The notes under the pieces are model-generated. The model was given only the letters and a program-made list of their open reading frames with translations, had not been told where the DNA came from and ran no database searches. Shown here one piece after another: positions 47,550-58,507 of a stretch of 64,000 nucleotides of DNA. A program made the position numbers and the translations under genes. The stretch is from Diadema setosum (taxonomy: Eukaryota > Echinodermata > Echinoidea > Diadematoida > Diadematidae). Where the stretch lies: contig NC_092705.1 in NCBI RefSeq assembly GCF_964275005.1, forward strand, positions 7,862,641-7,926,640. The letters are read 5' to 3'. How positions within the stretch are numbered: the stretch's first letter is position 1; every line of letters starts with the position of its first letter.

Positions 47550-49559
47550 CCCAGGTCGAAAAACCAGTTGACAACTGGTACTGGTACCAGTTGACAACTG
47601 GTACTGGGACAACTGGTACTGGTACCAGTTGACAACTGGTACTGGTACCAGTTGATTCCAGTTAAGGCAACTGGTTTCAATATGGAAATTGGAATGAGTG
47701 ACTAGAAATCAACTGGTATCAACTGGTATTTGTCCAACTGGAATCAACTGGTACCAGTTGTCAACTGGTATCAACTGGTACCAGTTGTCAACTGGTATCA
47801 ACTGGAATCAACTGGGATCCAGTTGACAAAATTAATTTGGTGTTGAATTATTTGGTGTATGGGTGTTTGGTGTATGTCAGAACATTGTTAATATCTAACC
47901 TAATATTATCCTACAGCTAGTCTTAAAGTCTATACCTACAACTATATTTAGGCTTAGCCTACATCCTAGACCTAGTTAGTACCAGGGATGTTTCATTCAT
48001 ATATATAGGGCTATACTGCTGTAATGATTTAAGACATGGTTACCAAGTAGATTGAACTTTTATTATAAAAATATGAAAATACCTCATCAGAGAGACAAGT
48101 TGAAATTGTGAATATGTACGGCAATAATATTAGATAAATTTCTAATGCATTTCAGACATTTCTGAGTTTATTCATATCATAAAAAAAGATCAATTTAACA
48201 ATATTTTCTCATTTTCACGAAGATAATTTGAATAGCTTATGAATATTCACAAGCAAAAGGACCAGTGAAAACCAATAGAAACCAACTGGTATTAGAATTT
48301 CAATGATTTGGTGGGTGTTAATGTGGAATGAAGTTATAAGCAAGTCCAGTCTGTTACATGGGTATCAAATTGTGTAAACTAATTTGCACACACACCGAAA
48401 CACACACACGTACGCACACACGCACACATACACACACGCACAAACTGGTCAAAATACAGTCTGTCAGTTGAAGTGTCAACTGTCTTAATTGGTTCCAGTT
48501 TCATTTAGTTGAAGTCATTATGAGTCCAATCTATCTAGTTCAATCACGTCAAATGTTTTGTTTAATTGTGTTTTGCTTACTTTTTAATTTAATGTTATAA
48601 CTAAGTTTTGTTATAACCTTTTAATTCAGTTTTAATTGATGAACTAATGGAATTAAAATAGTAGACTTCAGCTTGTGTCAACTGGTACACAATGAGATAT
48701 GAACTGGTATCAACTGGTACCCGTAGACTTGTACTGGTTTCAACTGATAAGCAGTGCAACTTCAACTGGTATAAAACTGGTACCATTAAGACTTCAACTG
48801 GTACCAGTAGACTTGTGCTGGTTTCAACTGGTAAGCAGTGCAACTTCAACTGGTATAAACTGGTACCAGTAGACTTGTACTGGTTTCAACTGGTAAGCAG
48901 TGCAACTTTTCAACTGGTATAAACTGGTACCAGTAAGACTTCAACTGGTACCAGTAGACTTGTAATGGTTTCAACTGCCGGTAAGCAGTGCAACTTCAAC
49001 TGGTATAAACTGGCTAGACTACAACTGATATCAGTAGACTTGTACTGGTTTCAACTGGTAAGCAGTGCAACTTCAACTGGTATAAACTGGTACCAGTAAG
49101 ACTTCAACTGGTACCAGTAGACTTGTACTGGTTTCAACTGGTAAGCAGTGCAACTTCAACTGGTATAAACTGGTACCAGTAAGACTTCAACTGGTACCAG
49201 TAGACTTGTACTGGTTTCAACTGGTAGGCAGTGCAACTTCAACTGGTATAAACTGGTACCAGTAAGACTTCAACTGGTACCAGTAGACTTGTACTGGTTT
49301 CAACTGGTAAGCAGTGCAACTTCAACTGGTACAAACTGGTACCAGTATGATTAAACTGGTATCAACTGGAACCAGTACATCTTCAACTGGTATCAACTGG
49401 TTTCAGTAAAAATTGTTTATTTTGTTACTGGAAATTTGGAGTTACCCTCTGATTTCAACTGGTACCAGTTGAAACCAGTTAAGACCAGTTAAAACCAGTA
49501 AAGACCAGTTAAAAATGCTTACTGGTTTCTACTGGTTTCTACTGGTTTTTCGACCTGGG
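47550..49559. mobile_element. 2-kb inverted-repeat element filled with CAACTGGTA arrays
   Basis: CCCAGGTCGAAAAACCAGT at 47550 and its exact inverse ending at 49559 bound the region. The left part (47566-47826) and right part (48680-49545) consist of CAACTGGTA/TACCAGTTG motifs. The right part has about eight higher-order units, mostly 83 bp (one 63, others 80-85), each with GTAAGCAGTGCAACTTCAAC. The middle is ordinary AT-rich DNA. Apparent open frames in it are repeat artefacts. Confidence 0.8.
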
Positions 49560-49571
49560 AAATTCCGGGAT

Positions 49572-49870
49572 CCAATTCAATAGTTTATTCAATTCAATAG
49601 TTTATTTATTTCCATCACAGAAAAAAAAAAAACCCAAAACATTCAAAGAGGTACAAATTGTCAATTTGACTTTCATTCATCTGATAGTACAGTTCATCGA
49701 ATACAATATAATGTACATGCACGAATGATATCATAAATAAACAATGCACACTTTGTCATGGTAACAAAAAAAGTAAGTAATCAAAGACGGGAAAGAGTGT
49801 TCCACTAAAAAGCCAAGCTTGAAGGACGTGGAACACTGGAATGAAAACAACGACAGCACCAATATACCAA
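49572..49870 (-). mobile_element. Possible 3' end of a CR1/L2-like LINE
   Basis: The plus strand begins AATTCAATAGTTTATT(x2), then TTTATTTCCA, closely like the tail of the LINE at 55804. No coding part is retained. Confidence 0.4.
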
Positions 49871-51588
49871 TAAAATTCATCATAGATATCTACTATTGTA
49901 TATTTTTGCTTATTGATATAGATGCTGATAATACAAACATACTAAACAAAATACTGCTATATACGATTTTAGAATACATACATATAAAAATACATTATAA
50001 CATAGCAAAATTTGGCACAGACACTGTTTGCCGGTGCATACCAGGAGAATGTGACCAAAAGAGAAGATATACACCAAACACATACACAAAACAATAACGA
50101 CGACAACAATAATAACAACAACAACAAAACACAGAAATAACAGAAATGAAAAAAAACCGGCACACACAGTTACTGGACAACGAAGAACGATGAAAGAGGA
50201 GCAGGGAAGAATGGAGAAAGAAAAGGAAGAGAAAAGGAATGGAAGAGGTCTGTGGACACGCGACACAAGCTCAAGGACAATTAAAAATATGGAGGATTTT
50301 TCATAAACGCAATTAACTGTTATATGTGGAAAGCAATTGGTATTTGGATTTGGTAAACAATTGACAGATCATAGTACTTCGCTGTTGTGACTGTAATGAC
50401 TAGTTGTTGTTTTTTTTTTTCGGGATGGGGAGGGGTCATAATGGAAGAAAAGAGTATATTCATAGTCGAATACTAAAATGACACAAGATGACTTGGGACA
50501 GTGACAAGTATGATTACGGATCTGGTAATTTAGACACAGATGTGTGTATTTTCTCCTGGCTGCAGTTATTAAAGCATAAAATATTGAAAAAAATGTATTC
50601 TCTCTTCTTTTTTTTTTTTTTTTTTTTGCAATGGACTACATTCAATCAGATTCTGCAATCGTGGCTTAAACAAAGAAACAACAACAATAAAAACAACACA
50701 ACAACAGCAACAATAACAATAACTTCTCTCATGTTGAAAGTTGGCGGACGTCTTGCTCTCAGAGGGAAAAAAGTGTTGGAATTTAAAACAGTGATTGTTC
50801 GATAAAGAGTTCGATATAGAGTTCAAACTAATCAATCACAGACGACTATGGAAAGCTGATCAGTATTACATGGGCCTTTAAACCGGAAGGAGGGAGGAGG
50901 GGTGCTGCCCCATCCCCCTTTCCACATGCACACACTCACAACCTGCCTCTTGCTCTTGCCAAAAAAGGCCCCCCCCCGAAAAAAGAAAAGAATCAGAAAA
51001 AAAAAAATCAGAACAAAATCAGAAAAAAAAAATCGTGACAGATCACCTCGGAGATCATAAAAACAACGCCCATGGGGTACCAAACCCTTGGCTTAATCAC
51101 GAGCAGCATCCTTGACGCCCTGGGCCACTGCACCCCCCCCCCCCCATGCATTCATTAAAAAAAAAACCAAAAAAAAAAACCAAAAAAAAAAAACGTCTCG
51201 CGGCCCCTCTATAAGCTATACTTCGTACATGTAATAGTTGCACTTTGCGCGTGGGCACAAAAAGGTCATTTTTGTACCAACAGGCATGGCGGTGTTTTTA
51301 AATTCACTGAGATAAGCATCTAAGGTATAATTTTAATTAATATTATCCCTACAAATGGTGCTGCCAGCACATCTACTTGACAGCAGACCTTTTGGTATTT
51401 TGACAGTTGTTTTTTTTTTTCTATTTAAGAAGTTTGTTAATGCATGTAATGAGAAAATACTAAAATAGACGCTTCCCCAAATGCTGAGTGACCAACCAAT
51501 TTGGTCACCTGGTTCACGGAAGTTCATTTTGTTCGAACATTAAGTCCATCATTATACATTTGTTACGTCGGACAAGCTTATATGCATT
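49871..51588. other. No gene recognised
   Basis: AT-rich with (CAA)n tracts near 50090-50150 and 50670-50730, poly-T at 50608, and poly-C/A patches at 50970-51190. 51240-51370 is a diverged duplicate of 63490-63600. Confidence 0.55.
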
Positions 51589-51821
51589 ATGTCACTCAAG
51601 GGCGTACCGAGGGGGGGTGTTTTGGGTGTTCAAACACCCCCCTTTGCCAAAAGGGGGGTGTTTAAGGTGTTCAAACACCCCCCTTGGGCAAAAGGGAGGT
51701 GTTTGAGCTATTCAACACCCCTCTTCAGCAATGCTTAGATGTTGACAAAATAATGAAACAAAAGCTGTCTTTACCGCTTTTATTTCCGTTTTGAATTCCG
51801 CCTTTCCTTTCTTTTGCGTTT

Positions 51822-51851
51822 ATTCTCTCTCTCTCTTTCTCTCTCTCTCTC
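51822..51851. repeat. (CT)n microsatellite
   Basis: CT run with two interruptions. Confidence 0.9.
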
Positions 51852-52134
51852 TTCCTTGTTTTAATGTTTGAGTGGATGATGATACATTATGGAGTTACAT
51901 AATATCATACGCACTAAAGAACTCGTGTACAGTACGTGTTAATACTACGTTACTGCACCGCGCGCGAATACGTTACTGCACCGCGCGCGAAGCTGACGCA
52001 CAAACAGTAGACATACCGATCCCGCTTTGCTTTCTGACCGAATCGCGAAGATACATTGCTCATAATAATCACCGTTTACCCTATACCACCCTATACCGTA
52101 CGCGGTACCGTAAATTGTGTATGATGCATAATAG

Positions 52135-52813
52135 GTGACCGTGCACCTCAAACGAACATAAAGTCGCACACACTGGTTTTGCGTGAGGACTGAAATAAGT
52201 GAAATGGGTCAACCTAGCCGAACTTTGACTTTTTCATATTTTCTGAAAGAGTGGGTCTTCTTTTACATTATGCTAAAATTTGGTATCATAAAACGGGCAG
52301 GAAAGGGTGTTTTTTTAGCAGTTTATGTCGAACATTTTTGGTAGAATTGTGTGATTAGGTGTGTCTTTAGAATCCCTTTTTCATTTCTGAAAAACCTTGT
52401 CCACACTCTCTCACTTCAACTCTAATAACTTTTGAAAGGATAATGCTACTGCTTTGAAAGTTGGCATTAGTTATGGACAATATGTGTAATGAGGACATGC
52501 TTAATTTCAGTTTAATCTGATAATCCTTCATTGTTGTTACTCTGGGGTTTACTTTCTGCTTTTTGTCCCATTCGCACAGCCAGCACGGTTTGGTAAAGAT
52601 TAAGCGCTTGAATAGACACTGTACTCAGAGCCTCTTTTCTCAGTTCACACTTTTCTGAGTTTGTGCTTTCTTTCCAATATTTAGTAGGTAGGAGAGTCCA
52701 TTTGATTTGAGTTAACATCATTTTAAAGCTTAAAGTCTGCTCTTTCAGGAATATGGTCTTAACTAAAAATTCATGTCTGGCGACTTTTTGTTTGTTTTGA
52801 GGTGCAGGGTCAC
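52135..52813. mobile_element. Inverted-repeat element, GTGACCCTGCACCTC type
   Basis: Ends of about 33 bases: GTGACCGTGCACCTCAAAC on the left and, inverted, GTGACCCTGCACCTCAAAAC on the right, continuing to AAAGTCGC on both. No clear target duplication. No coding signal inside. Confidence 0.7.
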
Positions 52814-52860
52814 ATATTATGTGTGTACATGCATGCTAAGTCAGTAGTATCAACTACCAA

Positions 52861-54072
52861 CAGTGGCGTATCGGGGGGGGGGGGGGGGCAAGGGGGCACG
52901 TGAAAAAAAAAACGAGAAAAAAAAAAAGAAGAGAAAATGAAAAATCTCGCCCGGACGGGGGGAAGGAGAATGGGGGGGGGGGGCAAAACCAAATCAAACA
53001 AGATAAAAACAAACATGAATTCCATGTTTTGTAACGCTGAAATATAAAATTTTCGGCTCGCTCGCTGCGCCCGCTCGCCAAAATTTATCAAAAAACAAAA
53101 CAAAACAAGAAGAACAAAACGTAATGATGACGTGGAAATATAAAAATTTCGGCTCACTCACTCGTAGTAATTCAGAGTATTTTTCCAAGTCCTTAGTTTG
53201 TTGGCATAAATGGTTATCTATGAAGCCGTCACTACATCTTGATTAGAATATTGTAAGATTTAATAACCAAAAAAATGACAAGAATTCCATGTTTTGTAAG
53301 GTGAAATACAAAATTGTCGGCTCGCTCGCTGCGCTCGCTCGCCAAAATTTATCAAAATTTATCAGATTTTATATCACCCTAAAAAAAAAACCCTTTTAAG
53401 TGCTCGAAAAAGCATATCAAGTGACTTTTTTTAAGTCCCTACCGGGATGGGATTGGGTTGAACACTGTTGGTATAAATCGTTATTTATAAGACCGTCACT
53501 ATATCTTGATTAGAATTGTCTTTCGAAGATTTAATTAACCAAAAATGACAAGAATTCCATGTTTTGTAAGCTGAAATACAAAAATCTTCGCTTGCTCGCT
53601 GCACTCGCTCGCCAAAATTCTTCAATATCTATAACATTTAAAACACCCTCAAAAGACCCCTTCTATATAAGTGCTTGAAAAGACACATCATGTGGACTTT
53701 TTTAAGTCACTACGGGATGGGGTTGGACACTGTTGGTACAATCGTTATCTATAAGGCCGTCACTATGATAGAATTGTAATTCGAAGATTTAATAACCAAA
53801 ATGACAAGAATTCCATGTTATGTATAAAGCTGAAATATAAAAATTTCGGCTCGCTTGCTGCGCTCGCTCGCCAAAATATATCAAAATTTAAGGGTGCCTA
53901 TACATTTAAATCACCCTCAAAAGACCCCTCTTAAGTGCTTCAAAGCATTTATTATGAGGACTTTTTAAAGTCCCTACCGGGATGGGGTTGGGTTGAATAC
54001 TTTTTCAGAAATTAATTTGGGCGCAATTTTCGCGCTTGCCACGGGGCGCCGTTTTCCCTAGATACGCCACTG
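52861..54072. mobile_element. hAT-type MITE with exact 8-bp duplication
   Basis: ACTACCAA at 52853-52860 and 54073-54080; ends CAGTGGCGTATC and GATACGCCACTG are perfect inverses. The interior has four tandem units of about 260-270 bp, each with a GGCTCGCTCGCTGCGCTCGC-like block followed by CCAAAAT. Confidence 0.88.
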
Positions 54073-54314
54073 ACTACCAAGTACAGTCAGTATAGTAGCC
54101 TACTGGAAGCAGCAAGCTCTGGAAGCTCTGGGAGTAGCAAGTTACTTGCTACTCAATGTAATTAGTAATAGCACATGGACTTGGCTAACCTGTAGTAATA
54201 GTAGATATGAATCTTTTCAATGACTGAAAGTTAAAAGTTAAAAGTGTGAGTCTACAAATTGTGGTTGGGTGACTTTATTGCGCCTAAAATTCATTAGATA
54301 TCTAGGTTTAGGAA

Positions 54315-54400
54315 CAGTGGCGTAACTACGGGGGCATGGGGGGGGGGCACGTGCCCCCTCCCCCCCCCCCCCATCCGCTGATTAAGAAAAAAAGAAAAAA
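54315..54400. mobile_element. Single CAGTGGCGTAACTACG end of a hAT-type element
   Basis: CAGTGGCGTAACTACGGG followed by G and C runs. No matching end with a duplicated TTTAGGAA flank was found, so it is truncated or rearranged. Confidence 0.5.
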
Positions 54401-55803
54401 AGAAAGAAAGAAAACCTACGAAAATGGTAATTCAAGGGTTAGTAAACTGCTTTTGAAATCGATATGAAAGGATGATCAAGAAAAAAAAGATATTTTTCTA
54501 AGATTTCTTTTAACCATATAATTAAAGAGGTATAACATTGTTCAAAAAGCCCGGAAACGACAAAAGATTGTGATTCAGCGTGATTCCTGGTTGGCATTTT
54601 GAATACAAGCAGGATGTGCGCAGTGTACTCAGAATATCGGAATGGCAAAAAGAGTCGCTGCAATGTTGCGCAATGTTTGATAGGTTGTACACAATACTAT
54701 GCTATCAAAGCTTGATCATTGATTTTGCAGTGTTGCTTTATATACTAGTCTATGCCTTGCATTGCCAATAATAAGACTTGACCTTGGCTATTTCCTAACT
54801 TTTCCATCTATATGAAACACACACACTCACAAACACAAACAAATTAGGGGATGCTCTATATAAAGTGCAGATTTTGGACATCCTTCTCCCGCTTGGTCAC
54901 TTCGACGCCCCCTCGCTGGTCATACCTCCCCCAATCATGAACATAAACCGACACCCTTGACTACCAGTGGCGGATCCAGGGGACGCACCGGGTGTCCCCT
55001 CCCTCCAATGCGAAAAAAAATATACATGTAGCTATAAACGACAGTTTTTGGACGGTGGTCAAAATTTTCAAGCTCGCTCGCTTCGCTCGCTCGCATTTTA
55101 ACCGTTATGCCATTCTCGTGATGTTACTGCCAGTAATTGCCAGCAGTTGCGCCCGGTGCGCCCCCCCCCCCCCCCCCCGAATTTCCAAAGCGAAAAAATA
55201 TAGCTACAAACGGCAGTTTGGGAACTGTAAAATGTCAAAATTTTCAAGCTCGCTCGCTTCGCTCGCTCGCATTTAATCGTTATGCAATTCTCCTGATGTT
55301 GCTGTCAGTAATTGCCAGCAGTTGCGCCCGGTGCGCCCCCTCCCCTTAATTTCTAAAGCGAAAAAATATAGCTACAAACGGCAGTTTGGGGTAATGTCAA
55401 AATTTTCAAGCTCGCTCGCTTCTCTCGCTCGCATTTTATCGTTATGCAATTCGCTTCTCTCGCTCGCATTTTATCGTTATGCAATTCTCCTGATGTTGCT
55501 GTCAGTAATTGCCAGCAGTTGCGCCCGGTGCGCCCCCTCCCCTTAATTTCTAAGGCGAAAAAATATAGCTACAAACGGCAGTTTTGGGACTGTAAAATGT
55601 CAAAATTTTCAAGCTCGCTCGCTTCGCTCGTTTGCATTTAACGTTATGCAATTCTCCTGATGTTGCTGTCAGTAATTGCCAGCAGTTGCGCCCGGTGCAC
55701 CCCCTCCCCTTAATTTCTAAAGCTAAAAAATATAGCTGCCAACGGCAGTTTGGGGACTTAAAATGTCAAAATTTTCAAGCTCGCTCGCTTCGCTCGCTCG
55801 CAT

Positions 55804-56843
55804 TCAATTCAATTCAATTCAATTTATTTCCACAAATCTGATAAAAGAGGCAATTACATTGTACATGACAGCATACAAAGGACATCATAAAGGCAAAAAA
55901 AAAAAAACAAAAACATAAAAAACATAGGCGTTATATCAAGAGAAGTGGAGGAATCAACATAGGCTTAAACCAGCCTTTCAAGGTCAATCCCCAAGAAATA
56001 TACATTCAATGATACATTGACAAGAAAAAACACACATCATAAAAACTTAAACAGAAGACATTACAAAGTACAAAACTGACAAGAAACAAAACAACAAGGC
56101 AAGTTAGCATAATATGTTAATCCTTATACATAATAATTTGATTAAAAATCATACAAAAGCAGAAAAATTATTGACTTAATAAATGTATTTTATATCTTTT
56201 CTTAAATAAATTCAAACTGTGGATACACTTTAAGTCATTTGGCAAAGCATTCCATAAAGAAGGACCAGCATAACATATTGTTCGTCTGGAGTGATTATAT
56301 CTATAATTTGGGATATACAAATGATAAAATTGCCGAGTATTGTATGTATTTCTAGCCTGAGTAAAAGTAAAATAATTACCGAGAAATTTGGGGAAAATAT
56401 TATTAAGATAAGAGTACATAAAAATACAAACAGCAAATTTATTAATATCATACACTGTTAATAACCTAAACTTTTTAAAAATGGGCTGTGTATGAGTTAA
56501 GGGTTGAGATTTTGTAATAATTCTGATTGCACGTTTTTGAAGAACATAAATACGTTTAAGTAGATAATTGGCACAATTTCCCCAAATAATGTTACAATAC
56601 AAAATATGAGGTAAAATCATAGTATAATACAAATTTAAAAGAACATTTGAAGGTACTATTCCACTTATTCTATTGATTGCACCAGCAGCTCTAGATATCT
56701 TACAGCAAACTTCATCTACGTGATTCTTCCAAGTCAAATGATCATCTAGTATTACTCCTAAGAATCTAGCTGAATGTACAATGGGAATAGTAGTGCCTGC
56801 AATACATATATTTACATGTTCCGTATCAATTATTCTATTTTTG
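55804..56843 (-). pseudogene. 5'-truncated CR1/L2-like LINE inside the tandem array
   Basis: One open minus-strand frame over the reverse-transcriptase C-terminus: NICIAGTTIP, ARFLGVILDDHLTWKNHVDE, NLYYTMILPHILYCNIIWGN, LQKRAIRIIT, then NTYNTRQFYHL and YAGPSLWNALPNDLK, ending in a stop near 56168. The 3' end carries a (TTGAA)n tail in minus sense. The uninterrupted frame suggests a young copy, dead because of 5' truncation. Confidence 0.85.
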
Positions 56844-56929
56844 GTTAATCGTTATGCCATTCTCCTGATGTCACTGCCAGCAACTGCCCCCAGTTGCACC
56901 CGGTGCAACCCCCTTAATTTCCAAAGCAA

Positions 56930-56930
<1 letters not shown>

Positions 56931-56994
<64 letters not shown>

Positions 56995-56998
56995 TACA
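56931..56998. repeat. (TA)n microsatellite
   Basis: TA expansion within one unit of the tandem array; a second one lies at 57729-57753. Confidence 0.95.
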
Positions 56999-57325
56999 TG
57001 TATTATTATATATAGCTACAAACGGCAGTTTTTGGGACTGTAAAATGTCAAAATTTTCAAGCTCGCTCGCTTCGCTCGCTCGCATTTAATCGTTATGCAA
57101 TTCTCCTGATGTTGTTGTCAGTAATTGCCAGCAGTTGCGCCCGGTGCACCCCCTCCCCTTAATTTCTAAAGCGAAAAAATATAGCTGCCAACGGCAGTTT
57201 GGGGACTTAAAATGTCAAAATTTTCAAGCTCGCTCGCTTCGCTCGCTCGCATTTAATCGTTATGCCATTCTCCTGATGTTACTGCCAGCAACTGCCAGCA
57301 GTTGCACCCGGTGCAACCCCCTTAA

Positions 57326-57709
57326 AGGGACTGTACAGTACTGGTTGAGGTGGGGATTTATGTTTTGAGCATTCCTATGTGAGATAATGAAAAGCCTCTT
57401 ATGAAATATGAAAGAGCATGTAATTTTAAGAAGGATTCAACGTTTATTTGATGAAAATTAGTTTTCAAATGGCTGAGATATCCCAAAAAGTGCTAAGAAT
57501 AAAAGGCGACATGCCACAACTTTATTAGGATCTCTTTGTTTCACCTTGTTTTTGGATATCTCGGCCATTTCAAAACCGATTTTCATCGAATAAACTTTTG
57601 ATACCCCCTTAGAACTGCATGCTCTTTGACATCTCATAAAGTGGTTTCTGAATATCTCGCAAAACGTTAAAAGCTAAATCCTCACCTCGACCAGAACTGT
57701 ACACACCCT
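57326..57709. mobile_element. TTAA-flanked palindromic MITE, family A, copy 5
   Basis: AGGGACTGTACAGTACTGG to GAACTGTACACACCCT, flanked by TTAA (57322-57325, 57710-57713). Neighbouring array units carry CCCCTTAATTTCCAAAG uninterrupted, that is, the empty site. Confidence 0.92.
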
Positions 57710-57959
57710 TTAATTTCCAAAGCAAATACATATATATATATATATATATATGTATATACATATAAAAACGGCAGTTTGGGGACTGTAAAATGTCAAAATT
57801 TTCAAGCTCGCTCACTCCGCTCGCTCGCATTTAATTGTACAGTTATGCAATTCTGATGTTGCTTCCATGAGGTGCACCCCCCCCCCCCGATGTCTTGACC
57901 CACGGTACGCCACTGAACACCCCCCTCTAAAAAATCCTGGGTACGCCTATGATGTCACT

Positions 57960-58507
57960 GTTAAAACGAGTGAAGTGCCTAACCAATCGAGAGAAAAAAA
58001 AATGTGCACGAGAGCTTATTCCGGACTGGCTTTTTGTATATTATGCTGAGAACAGGATCGTGAGGCGTGTTTATACAAGATTTATTACTGAGTAGATACC
58101 TTGCATGGTCATCACCTTTCAAATAATTGATGACATTATCCAGGTTTAAGGTCGCCCTGCTTGACACTCTCGGTCCACCACTCTAAAATATCACGGACAT
58201 CTAACGAAGCATAGATTTCACTTGGGAATCACAGAATGGGATGAAAGCGTAGGAGTAAATAAAGCACTTAATAACCAGTCTTGGCTCATATACTTTGCTT
58301 CTGTCTGTTTTGTTGCGTTGGTCTTTCTTTTTTTCGGTGTCCATAATGAGATGAAAGCATGGACGATACCACCACATATTCGATTTGTGCAATTCAATTT
58401 TACGACGGTTTTCAAGGGACGAGGAGCAAGCCGCGCTTACAATAGTTTGAAACATTAACTCTCCCTGTGCCAGTGAGTCAATCAATGCGCACGAATCTCA
58501 CAAAAAA
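57960..58507. other. No gene recognised
   Basis: Non-repetitive sequence between the hAT-like element and the LINE. Short open frames on both strands, none with recognised features. Confidence 0.5.

Larger units (their letters stand above)
54965..57913. repeat. Tandem array of about 165-205-bp units in a hAT-like frame
   Basis: Starts CAGTGGCGGATCCAGGGG and ends ACGGTACGCCACTG (inverse). Units repeat: GTTGCGCCCGGTGCGCCCCC, TTAATTTC(T/C)AAAGCG, ATAGCTACAAACGGCAGTTT, AAAATTTTCAAGCTCGCTCG, and CGTTATGC(A/C)ATTCTCCTGATG. Eight unit junctions are visible (about 55071, 55247, 55409, 55611, 55777, 57060, 57227, 57803). Two other elements interrupt it. Confidence 0.8.
51597..57951. mobile_element. 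hAT-like element with 8-bp target duplication, heavily invaded
   Basis: ATGTCACT is present at 51589-51596 and 57952-57959. Ends CAAGGGCGTACCGAGG and, inverted, CATAGGCGTACCCAGG (13 of 16 match) start with CA as hAT ends do. No transposase is readable. It contains the elements at 52135, 52861, 54315 and 54965, which contain others in turn. Confidence 0.7.

Noticed and set aside
48601..48922. Open frames with repeated STGTSRLVLVS peptides
   Set aside because: They arise from the 83-bp CAACTGGTA repeat, not from a gene.
58100..58260. Minus-strand peptide EIYASLDVRDILEWWTESV
   Set aside because: It looks protein-like, but has no good acceptor or donor in frame and no family match I can name.
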